Shown here: piece by piece, positions 1 to 5,319 of the stretch
How the letters are laid out: every line of letters starts with the position of its first letter
How positions within the stretch are numbered: the stretch's first letter is position 1
Assembly (NCBI GenBank): GCA_002383665.1
Contig: DFZI01000079.1
Coordinates: 1 to 9,440 of the forward strand
Direction: 5' to 3'
DNA length: 9,440 bases
From: Dehalococcoidia bacterium UBA4060
Lineage (GTDB): Bacteria > Chloroflexota > Dehalococcoidia > GIF9 > UBA5629
The notes under the pieces: model-generated
Seen by the model: only the letters and a program-made list of their open reading frames with translations
The model's database searches: none
Told to the model about the DNA's origin: nothing
Position numbers and translations under genes: made by a program

Positions 1-169
1 ACCCCGTAGAAAGAACCTCCCGGGCGTCCATGTGAATGCCTGCAAAGAGCTCTGCATACATCTCTGCCAGCCTCTGAGGGGTACCCACCAGGCCTGCTCT
101 TTGAGGATCCTCCCCTATGGCCTTTATAATTTCCAGTGAGGCCTGCTTAATTTTTTCTATATCAAACAT
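1..169 (-). CDS. folE: GTP cyclohydrolase I, N-terminal part (cut by window edge)
   Basis: This is the first 56 codons of a reading frame that continues past the left edge. The translation begins MFDIEKIKQASLEII and carries the block IGEDPQRAGLVGTPQRLAEM at residues 17-36, followed by YAELFAGIH. This is the conserved N-terminal helical signature of GTP cyclohydrolase I (GEDPxRxGLxxTPxR, then a tyrosine and E-L-F-x-G). The enzyme converts GTP to 7,8-dihydroneopterin triphosphate, the first step of folate/pterin synthesis, in the cytoplasm as a homodecamer. The zinc-binding and catalytic Cys/His residues lie in the missing part and cannot be judged. The ATG at 169-167 is preceded by a modest GGTGGG Shine-Dalgarno 8 bases upstream. 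The gene starts 25 bases after the flavin reductase gene stops, so it is probably co-transcribed with it. Confidence 0.9.
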   Translation of the reverse strand, partial: MFDIEKIKQASLEIIKAIGEDPQRAGLVGTPQRLAEMYAELFAGIHMDAREVLSTG

Positions 170-194
170 TATGTAAACCCACCGGGCAAGCTAC

Positions 195-773
195 TTAATG
201 ACGGCGAAACTTCTCCCGATCAATGTATCTCACCGTCGTACTATCGGTCGAGCAATATATATCTCCTCCCATATAAAGCGCAGGGCTGACCAGATCAAGA
301 TTGAGTACACCATCATCCTTCAGTAATTCCTGTGCAACGTGCACAGCCAGCACTTTCCCTATAATCCAGGCATGGTCACCTAATATTTTATTTTCAATAA
401 CAGCGCATTCATATGCCGCATAAGCATCACCTAAAACAGGGGCATCAATTTTGATAGGCTGGTCTTCTGCCAGGTCGAATTCAGCGAACTTGTCCATAAC
501 ACTGCCACTGGTGCTTCCCATGGCGGCTATCACGTCGATTTTTTCATACGGTAGAAAATTAATGGCGAAGGCTTTGCTCTCCAGTATCATACTATAAGTA
601 TATCGTTTGGGTGAGACAGAAATACCATAGAGCGGAGGTTCGAATGACACGCAGCAATGCCAGGCGACAGCCATGGCATTTTTTCTTCCCCCGTTATTTA
701 CAGTCACAACCGAAGCAACCCTCGGGTAATGCTGGTAAAAGGCTCCTTGATCTTCTGTCACAACCTTCAGCAT
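195..773 (-). CDS. Flavin reductase-like FMN-binding protein (DIM6/NTAB family)
   Basis: A 192-residue protein resembling the flavin reductase-like split-barrel family (HpaC/DIM6/NTAB), which binds FMN and either reduces free flavin with NAD(P)H or acts as a flavin-dependent oxidoreductase. Visible family features: PRVASVVTV near residues 17-25, NAMAVAWHCCVSFEPPLYG around 32-50 (the N-x-M-x-x-x-W segment that contacts flavin), LGDHAWIIGKV at 131-141 (D-H-x-x-I/V-G-x-V core strand), and the terminal ALYMGGDIY segment. The frame is open to a TTG at 782, but that codon directly abuts the GGGAGG at 783-788. The ATG at 773-771 lies 9 bases from that ribosome binding site and is the better start. 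The gene sits 29 bases after thrC and 25 before folE. The true substrate cannot be read from the sequence; an isoprenoid, pterin or ferredoxin partner would be speculation. Confidence 0.85.
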   Translation of the reverse strand: MLKVVTEDQGAFYQHYPRVASVVTVNNGGRKNAMAVAWHCCVSFEPPLYGISVSPKRYTYSMILESKAFAINFLPYEKIDVIAAMGSTSGSVMDKFAEFDLAEDQPIKIDAPVLGDAYAAYECAVIENKILGDHAWIIGKVLAVHVAQELLKDDGVLNLDLVSPALYMGGDIYCSTDSTTVRYIDREKFRRH

Positions 774-802
774 GGCGCACAACCTCCCGTTATTAACATT
801 TA

Positions 803-1858
803 CTATTTAATTAAACCGAGATGTTTTTCAATGACATCGAGATCTGCCGGCAATTCTGGGAAAGGTTGCACATACCTTGACGGTATATCCGGGTCCTTTA
901 ATCCGTTGCCGGTTACAACACAGACTATGGTCTTACCTTTGAAACTTTTACCCTGTCTGATTTGCTTGAGCAGTCCGGCTACGGGAGCAGCCGATGCAGG
1001 CTCGCCAAACACACCCTCCTTCCCTGCCATCAGTTTATAGGCTTCCAGTATCTCATCATCTGTTACACTATCAATGATACCACCCGATTCATCACGTGCC
1101 GCCACCGCGCTCTTCCAGCTTGCCGGATTACCTATACGTATGGCAGTGGCAATGGTCTGCGGTTGCTCAATTATCATGTTCTTGACAATGGGCGCAGCCC
1201 CTTCGGCCTGAAATCCCATCATAATCGGACTCCTGTCAACCCTGCCCTTTTCCTTCCATTCTTTAAAGCCTTTCCAGTACGCTGTGATATTGCCGGCATT
1301 GCCGACGGGTATGAACAGGTAATCGGGAACCTTGCCCAGGTCATCAATGATTTCAAAGGAAGCAGTCTTCTGTCCCTCTATGCGGAATGGATTGAGTGAA
1401 TTTACCAGGGTGATAGGATATTTATCTGCGAGCAAACGCGTGACCTTGAGCGCCTGGTCGAAATTACCATCAATTTCAATGATCTCGGCGCCATAAGCTA
1501 TGGCCTGTGCCAGCTTGCCAACCGCTATCTTACCTCTGGGGACAAGGATGATTACCTTTAGCCCAAAACGTGCACCATAAGCTGCAGCGGATGCACTGGT
1601 ATTTCCGGTTGAGGCACAGATGGCCTGTTTGCTGCCTGACTCAATAGCCTTGGCCATGGCCACCACCATACCCCTGTCCTTGAATGAGCCGGTCGGATTA
1701 CAGCCTTCCAGTTTAAAATAAATCTCACCCACGCCCAGTTCTCTGGCGAGGTTGATCGATTTCACCAGCGGCGTGTCACCCTCGCCCAGCGTGATCACAG
1801 GAGTCTTTTCTGTAACTGGCAAATATTGTCTGTATCTTTCCAATACGCCTCTTATCAT
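803..1858 (-). CDS. thrC: Threonine synthase
   Basis: A 351-residue PLP enzyme of fold type II. It converts O-phospho-L-homoserine to L-threonine plus phosphate in the cytoplasm, the last step of threonine synthesis. The PLP lysine is K60 in NPTGSFKDRG, the classic threonine synthase box. STGNTSAS at 83-90 holds the asparagine that contacts the cofactor ring, GNAGN at 186-190 is the phosphate-binding loop, and VTGNGLKDP at 315-323 is the C-terminal cofactor-contact motif. Length matches the short bacterial class, with no N-terminal regulatory extension. The ATG at 1858-1856 follows the hom stop by 2 bases, and AGAGG sits 10 bases upstream, so translation is probably coupled to hom. Threonine dehydratase and cysteate synthase are related folds, but the motifs and the hom neighbour favour ThrC strongly. 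Confidence 0.96.
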   Translation of the reverse strand: MIRGVLERYRQYLPVTEKTPVITLGEGDTPLVKSINLARELGVGEIYFKLEGCNPTGSFKDRGMVVAMAKAIESGSKQAICASTGNTSASAAAYGARFGLKVIILVPRGKIAVGKLAQAIAYGAEIIEIDGNFDQALKVTRLLADKYPITLVNSLNPFRIEGQKTASFEIIDDLGKVPDYLFIPVGNAGNITAYWKGFKEWKEKGRVDRSPIMMGFQAEGAAPIVKNMIIEQPQTIATAIRIGNPASWKSAVAARDESGGIIDSVTDDEILEAYKLMAGKEGVFGEPASAAPVAGLLKQIRQGKSFKGKTIVCVVTGNGLKDPDIPSRYVQPFPELPADLDVIEKHLGLIK

Positions 1859-1860
1859 AG

Positions 1861-3162
1861 CTAAATGGCCTCTACCCTGATAAAATTGCTTATTTCTTTT
1901 ACGACCTTCAGCCTGTAAATAACCTTCATTGCCTCCTGTACGGCTTTTTCCGTAGCAGGGTGAGTCATTATCACTATTTCTGCAGTGCGGGTATGCGGGT
2001 CTGATTCCTTCTGTATCACCGAAGAAATGCTGATGCCATGATTGCCCATTACCTCCGCTATCTTTGCCAGCACCCCTGCCCTGTCCAGAACATTCATGCG
2101 GAAGTAATACCGGGTTACAATATCTTCCATTGGGAGTATGCCGGATATCTTCTGGGGAATGAGGTGGGGTGCGTTATCCTGCTTGTTGTTGATATTCTGC
2201 GCAATATTGATAACATCGGCAATTACGGCACTGGAAGTAGCGGAAGGACCTGCGCCCTCGCCATAAAAAAGCACGTTGCCCACCAGATCACCTGTGACAT
2301 AGATAGCATTATAAACCCCATCGACTTTGGCCAGAAGAGATTCTGCCGGCATGAAAACCGGGTGCACACGAGTTTCTACTTTTTTATCCGAACGTTTGGC
2401 GATGGCTAATAATTTGATGGCATAGCCCAGCTCATTGGCATAGCGAAAATCACGTGAACGTAACTTGGCAATACCTTCATAATACACATCGTCGAAATTA
2501 ACGATCATGTCGAAGCCAAGCGAGGTAAGTATGGCCAGCTTGTAGGCCGTATCCAATCCGCCAATATCATTTGCCGGATTGGCCTCGGCATATCCGAGCT
2601 TCTGAGCCTGTTTTAACGCTACATTGAAGTCCAGGCCATCATGGGCCATTCTGGTGAGGATATAGTTGGTCGTCCCGTTGAGAATAGCATAAATAGCCTG
2701 AATGTCATTGGCCACAAGATCACGCTGGAATGGCGAGATCAAAGGAATACCCCCACCCACGCTTGCTTCAAAACGTAAGGCAACATGATTTTTACGGGCG
2801 ATAGAAAGGAGCTCGGCACCATGTTTGGCCATCACTTCCTTGTTAGCCGTTACAACATGCTTGCCGTTGTTTAAAGCCTCCTTAATATAGTCATAAGCCG
2901 GATATTCACCTCCAATCAGCTCAACAACTATATCAACATCACTGCTGAATATAGCTTCTCTGTAATCGATCGTAAATATCGATTTTTCCAGCCCCTGTGA
3001 GCCGTGCCGTGCAATGTCCTTTTCCACGACCAGTTTCAAAGCAAGCGGGCTGCCGGCCTGTCTGGTCAGGGTTTTTGCCTTCAGTAGAAGTGCCCTGACC
3101 ACACCGCTGCCTATTGTGCCGATTCCCAGCAGGGCTATATTAATTGCACGCTTCTTCAGCAA
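1861..3162 (-). CDS. hom: Homoserine dehydrogenase with C-terminal ACT domain
   Basis: A 433-residue enzyme that reduces aspartate-4-semialdehyde to homoserine with NAD(P)H, the branch point to threonine and methionine. The N-terminal Rossmann fold shows GIGTIGSG at 13-20, TANKEVMAKHG at 105-115 carries the cofactor/active-site lysine K108, and GGGIPLI follows at 137-143. The catalytic domain has LNGTTNYI at 161-168 and EANPANDIGGLDTAYKLAIL at 193-212, with catalytic D204 and K208. Residues about 352-425 form an ACT domain (YYFRMNVLDRAGVLAKIAEV at 352-371), which in this family gives allosteric feedback by threonine. The start is TTG at 3162-3160: AGGAG lies 8 bases upstream, and the nearby ATG at 3167 is out of frame and stops after three codons. 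Only 1 base separates it from the stop of the upstream foldase gene, so coupled translation is likely. Confidence 0.96.
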   Translation of the reverse strand: MLKKRAINIALLGIGTIGSGVVRALLLKAKTLTRQAGSPLALKLVVEKDIARHGSQGLEKSIFTIDYREAIFSSDVDIVVELIGGEYPAYDYIKEALNNGKHVVTANKEVMAKHGAELLSIARKNHVALRFEASVGGGIPLISPFQRDLVANDIQAIYAILNGTTNYILTRMAHDGLDFNVALKQAQKLGYAEANPANDIGGLDTAYKLAILTSLGFDMIVNFDDVYYEGIAKLRSRDFRYANELGYAIKLLAIAKRSDKKVETRVHPVFMPAESLLAKVDGVYNAIYVTGDLVGNVLFYGEGAGPSATSSAVIADVINIAQNINNKQDNAPHLIPQKISGILPMEDIVTRYYFRMNVLDRAGVLAKIAEVMGNHGISISSVIQKESDPHTRTAEIVIMTHPATEKAVQEAMKVIYRLKVVKEISNFIRVEAI

Positions 3163-3163
3163 A

Positions 3164-4432
3164 TCATTTGCTCCTGAGCTTGGTCACCCTTTCCACTGCT
3201 TTATCCTTCATTGCCTGGTCAAGCATATTCTCAACTTTGGCATCGTTCATCAGGCCTTCAACCCAGGTAGAAAGACACTCATCCGCCAGCGTTTCACTGA
3301 TGCTTTTATCGAGTGGACGTTCCTCTTTATTCAGCACCTGCACTATCCAGTAACCGCCCTTGGTTGATACACTATCATCACGTAGCACATCGCTCAACTG
3401 CTTGACTTCCAGCGCCGAAAGCATACGGGTCAGCATACCCTCATCAACTCCCGGTATTTTCCATCCCAGGTCACCCCCCATATCCTTGCTGGCATCCTGG
3501 GAATATTGCTTGGCCATCTCATCCCAGCCTGCCCCATTTTTCAGTTGTTCCCTTACCTTTTCAGCCTCATCCTTTGAGCCGAAAAGGATGCCGCGCGCAT
3601 GAACGCCCTTTGTATCATCCTTTTCGATTACTTCAAGCACCCAGTAACCAAAGGGCTTGGTAATGCTGTTATCATAGATTGGATCAGTTATCGCTCCCGG
3701 TTCCAGCTTGAAAATTACATCTTTGATCGCTGAGTCTTTCAAGTTGCCCAGCGCATAGCTTTCATATCCTTGGGGTATCCACCCCAGATAGCCCTTCTTG
3801 GATTGCGTAGTGCTCTCAATGGATAACATGCCCGCCATGGTAGAAAAATTGTCACCTAAAAGCAGCTTCTGTTTGCGGTCTGCAGCCATGCTTTCAGTTT
3901 CCAGCATCATGGCCTGCACCTCAACCTGCTCCACTGATTTGGGCTGTTTGGGTATGCACTGTTGCTCCACATATTTTTGTGCAATAATCCTGGTCCTGGC
4001 AAGATCGATGCTTACATTGGATTTTGTTAATTTGGCAGCCTCTAACTCTTTAGCAATTTCTTCATCTGTCGCAGTAATGCCGATATCAGGTGCCTTTTCC
4101 TTTAGTAACTCACCCTGTTCTATCAAGCTAACCACTATGTCCTGATAATATTGCAACATGGTGCTGTCAGTTACACCCCTGGTCATCAGGTCAAACATCT
4201 TAATATAATAGTCGTAGCTATACGATACGTCATTGACCTTGATCACCGTTTTCTGTAACGGGGCTTCCTGGTCGAGGTAATACCCAACACCGATTATGCC
4301 GACAATAATGACGATAAGCGCAATGGCACAAATCATCACTATGCGTGAAAGCTTTTTCTGCTTCTCCCATCTGGAGAGTTGGCGCTTGGTGGGAGCTCTT
4401 TCGGTTTTAACTTTGCGGTGTTTTCCAGCCAA
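3164..4432 (-). CDS. Membrane-anchored SurA/PrsA-like protein with two parvulin-type repeats
   Basis: A 422-residue protein. Residues 1-30 are very basic and followed by one hydrophobic segment at about 31-52, with no lipobox cysteine, so it should be an N-in, C-out membrane-anchored extracytoplasmic protein. Residues about 60-165 resemble the SurA/PrsA N-terminal helical chaperone domain. Two parvulin (PpiC-type rotamase) units follow: about 169-273 and 276-371. Each has a G-x-LGW block (KKGYLGWIPQG at 212-222; GGDLGWKIPG at 319-328) and ends with a matched strand (GYWVLEV at 262-268; GYWIVQV at 360-366). The usual active-site histidines (HIL at the domain start and GYHI at its end) are replaced, by M or G and by W, so isomerase activity is doubtful and a holdase role is likely. 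The start is TTG at 4432 with AGAGGT 7 bases upstream. It heads the minus-strand operon. Confidence 0.85.
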   Translation of the reverse strand: MAGKHRKVKTERAPTKRQLSRWEKQKKLSRIVMICAIALIVIIVGIIGVGYYLDQEAPLQKTVIKVNDVSYSYDYYIKMFDLMTRGVTDSTMLQYYQDIVVSLIEQGELLKEKAPDIGITATDEEIAKELEAAKLTKSNVSIDLARTRIIAQKYVEQQCIPKQPKSVEQVEVQAMMLETESMAADRKQKLLLGDNFSTMAGMLSIESTTQSKKGYLGWIPQGYESYALGNLKDSAIKDVIFKLEPGAITDPIYDNSITKPFGYWVLEVIEKDDTKGVHARGILFGSKDEAEKVREQLKNGAGWDEMAKQYSQDASKDMGGDLGWKIPGVDEGMLTRMLSALEVKQLSDVLRDDSVSTKGGYWIVQVLNKEERPLDKSISETLADECLSTWVEGLMNDAKVENMLDQAMKDKAVERVTKLRSK

Positions 4433-4524
4433 TTCAGGAACCTCTCGTAAAAAAAATAAAATTGAGGTAACTCACGTTGCCCACAATTGCCTAAATATGA
4501 TAACATATTTTCGCTTCATAGACA
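4433..4524. promoter_or_regulatory. Divergent intergenic region with AT-rich palindrome
   Basis: These 92 bases separate the start of the minus-strand operon from the plus-strand tRNA gene and must hold promoters for both. A possible tRNA promoter is TTGCCC at 4477-4482 and TAACAT at 4501-4506 (18-base spacer), which would place the transcript start around 4513. An inverted repeat AAATATG-ATAA-CATATTT spans 4493-4510 and overlaps this -10 region. It could be an operator or simply an AT-rich promoter core. The stop of the overlapping integrase frame also falls here (4491-4493). I could not assign a convincing minus-strand promoter. Confidence 0.35.
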
Positions 4525-4598
4525 CGGGGTGTAGCGCAGCCTGGTAGCGCACCTGAATGGGGTTCAGGTGGTCGTCGGTTCAAATCCGACCACCCCGA
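4525..4598 (+). tRNA. tRNA-Pro (anticodon GGG)
   Basis: A complete cloverleaf of 74 bases. The acceptor stem CGGGGTG pairs with CACCCCG (4591-4597), followed by discriminator A at 4598. The D arm is GCGC-AGCCTGGTA-GCGC, the anticodon stem is CCTGA/TCAGG around a seven-base loop ATGGGGT giving anticodon GGG (reads CCC and CCU), and a five-base variable region follows. The T arm is GTCGG-TTCAAAT-CCGAC. CCA is not encoded (the next bases are CTT). The gene is intact, and its 3' end coincides with the boundary between core chromosome and island, as expected for a tyrosine-integrase attachment site. Confidence 0.95.
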
Positions 4599-4600
4599 CT
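4571..4600 (+). other. Probable integrase attachment site (attL-like) in the tRNA-Pro 3' end
   Basis: The T arm and 3' acceptor strand of tRNA-Pro is the usual kind of crossover site for tyrosine integrases. Core genes lie to its left and island genes to its right, and an integrase fragment sits immediately next to it in the expected position. No second copy of the T-arm/acceptor sequence is seen elsewhere in the window, so the other junction would lie beyond 9440 or has been lost. The exact core cannot be fixed without that second copy. Confidence 0.55.
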
Positions 4601-4889
4601 TTAGATTCCAAGACTTTGCTAACGGATTGCTAACGGAATTATTTTTTGCCTCTATAAAATCATCAAACTTCTGCGCTGCTAGTTCTTGCAACCCGCCTAC
4701 TACGTGGCTATACGTATCAAGTGTCACTCTGATACTCGAATGCCCTAATCGTTCCATTACCACACGAGGATGCGTGCCTGCTTGAAGTAACAACGTAGCA
4801 TGGCTATGTCTTAGCCCATGTAAGGGCATGGGCGGTAATCCAGCCTTACGAAGAACATGTGCAAAGGTATGGCTAATCGTGCTAGGGTC

Positions 4890-4996
4890 TAGGAGTCTGT
4901 CCGAGTAATACATGCCATAGCTTCGAAGAGGATAAAAGATGGTGCTTGGACAGCTTCAAAAATTGACCGATTTGCGGTTACTCGGACACGCTCCTA
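4890..4996. repeat. 107-base segment bounded by 19-base inverted repeats (possible MITE or IS remnant)
   Basis: The left arm at 4890-4908 reads TAGGAGTCTGTCCGAGTAA, and the right arm at 4978-4996 is the reverse complement of TAGGAGCGTGTCCGAGTAA: 17 of 19 positions match, the two mismatches being adjacent. Between them are 69 bases with no gene. Terminal inverted repeats of this length around a short non-coding core fit a miniature transposable element or an internally deleted insertion sequence. I see no clear target-site duplication in the bases just outside. Integrase homology on the minus strand ends exactly at the left arm, so this element marks a rearrangement breakpoint. I do not recognise the repeat family. 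Confidence 0.55.
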
Positions 4997-5122
4997 TCCA
5001 CAGATAAACGACAAAAGTTCTGTCCAGCCCCTGAGGGATACGGGAGCCGCCAGCAATCCTTATGTGGTCTTAAATATCGCCAGCATAAGCTACAAGTGAA
5101 GAGAGAAGGAGGCGCAACATGA
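4967..5122 (+). other. Short open frame without a start codon, ending at the integrase N-terminal remnant
   Basis: A plus-strand frame stays open for 51 codons from after a TGA at 4964 to a TGA at 5120-5122. That stop overlaps the next ATG as ATGA, the usual form of translationally coupled genes. The outer part, residues such as DKRQKFCPAPEGYGSRQ and KYRQHKLQVKREGGAT, is basic with two cysteines and ends in a Shine-Dalgarno-bearing tail (AAGGAGG). It could be the end of a small DNA-binding or excisionase-like protein whose start was lost when the inverted-repeat element or rearrangement arrived. The first 10 codons lie inside the inverted-repeat segment. It could equally be chance, and no family is recognised. 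Confidence 0.25.
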
Positions 5123-5166
5123 GAGGTCACATAGTCAAGAGGGGTAAAAGCTCCAGCGAATGGTAA
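5119..5166 (+). pseudogene. Integrase N-terminal remnant on the opposite strand
   Basis: Sixteen codons starting at ATG 5119, with a strong AAGGAGG ribosome binding site 7 bases upstream. The product begins MRGHIVKRGKSS, which matches the usual first residues of phage-type tyrosine integrases (MRGxIxKRGKSSW). It then diverges to SEW and stops. An AT-poor non-coding stretch follows. The fragment points right while the integrase C-terminal fragment points left, so the two cannot be read as one gene; an inversion plus deletion is the simplest explanation. The match is short and could be coincidence, but the strong ribosome binding site and the integrase context support it. Confidence 0.5.
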
Positions 5167-5319
5167 CGTCTTTACTTAAAGAGCTTGCGTAGCGTGCATC
5201 CTGTAGCCTTACTGGCTACCCGCCTGGTTACCCTCTTGCCCACTTTGCCTTTATTGACATGTAATCTTTTGTGATATTATGAAGCTAACATAAAAAGAAG
5301 ACCCCCAAAGAGGTTTAAT
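5167..5319 (+). promoter_or_regulatory. Non-coding leader and promoter of the restriction-modification operon
   Basis: There is no coding sequence here. A hairpin GTAGCC-TTACT-GGCTAC lies at 5203-5219 without a following T-run, so it is not a clear terminator. A promoter is visible downstream: TTGACA at 5254-5259 (perfect -35) and TATTAT at 5275-5280 (5 of 6 for -10), with a short 15-base spacer. Transcription would start near 5287. AGAGGT at 5309-5314 is the ribosome binding site for the ATG at 5320. Together with 4914-5166, this is the roughly 400-base gap between the integrase fragment and the next intact gene. Confidence 0.6.

Larger units (their letters stand above)
4491..4913 (-). pseudogene. 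Tyrosine recombinase (phage-type integrase), C-terminal fragment
   Basis: A 140-codon open frame whose homology begins around residue 9 (DPSTISHTFAHVLRKAGLP, residues 9-27), the usual sequence just before catalytic box II of phage integrases. Active-site residues seen are H32 and R35 (LHGLRHSHATLL), H58 (RLGHSS) and the nucleophile Y68 (LDTYSHV). The first catalytic arginine, the beta-hairpin lysine and both N-terminal DNA-binding domains are absent, so the product should be inactive. Upstream the frame meets a stop (near 4964) after non-homologous sequence. Homology stops exactly at an inverted-repeat end at 4890. The last ~35 residues (SGWSDLNRRP onward) are the antisense translation of tRNA-Pro, a hallmark of integrases inserted next to their tRNA target. 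The ATG at 4913 is unlikely to be the native start. Confidence 0.85.

Noticed and set aside
611..1399. Plus-strand open frames opposite the flavin reductase and thrC genes
   Set aside because: They are antisense shadows of well-supported genes, with no family resemblance and no convincing ribosome binding sites.
2038..4145. Plus-strand open frames opposite hom and the foldase gene
   Set aside because: Their composition reflects the codon bias of the minus-strand genes; no motifs are seen.
4940..5008. Plus-strand ATG frame of 22 codons across the right inverted-repeat arm (contains RLLGHAP)
   Set aside because: It loosely resembles a recombinase LGH box but is very short, overlaps the repeat arm and has no supporting flanking motif.
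5203..5219. Hairpin GTAGCC-TTACT-GGCTAC as a terminator or small RNA
   Set aside because: A good short stem, but it is followed by a C-rich stretch and not a T-run, and nothing else marks an RNA gene.
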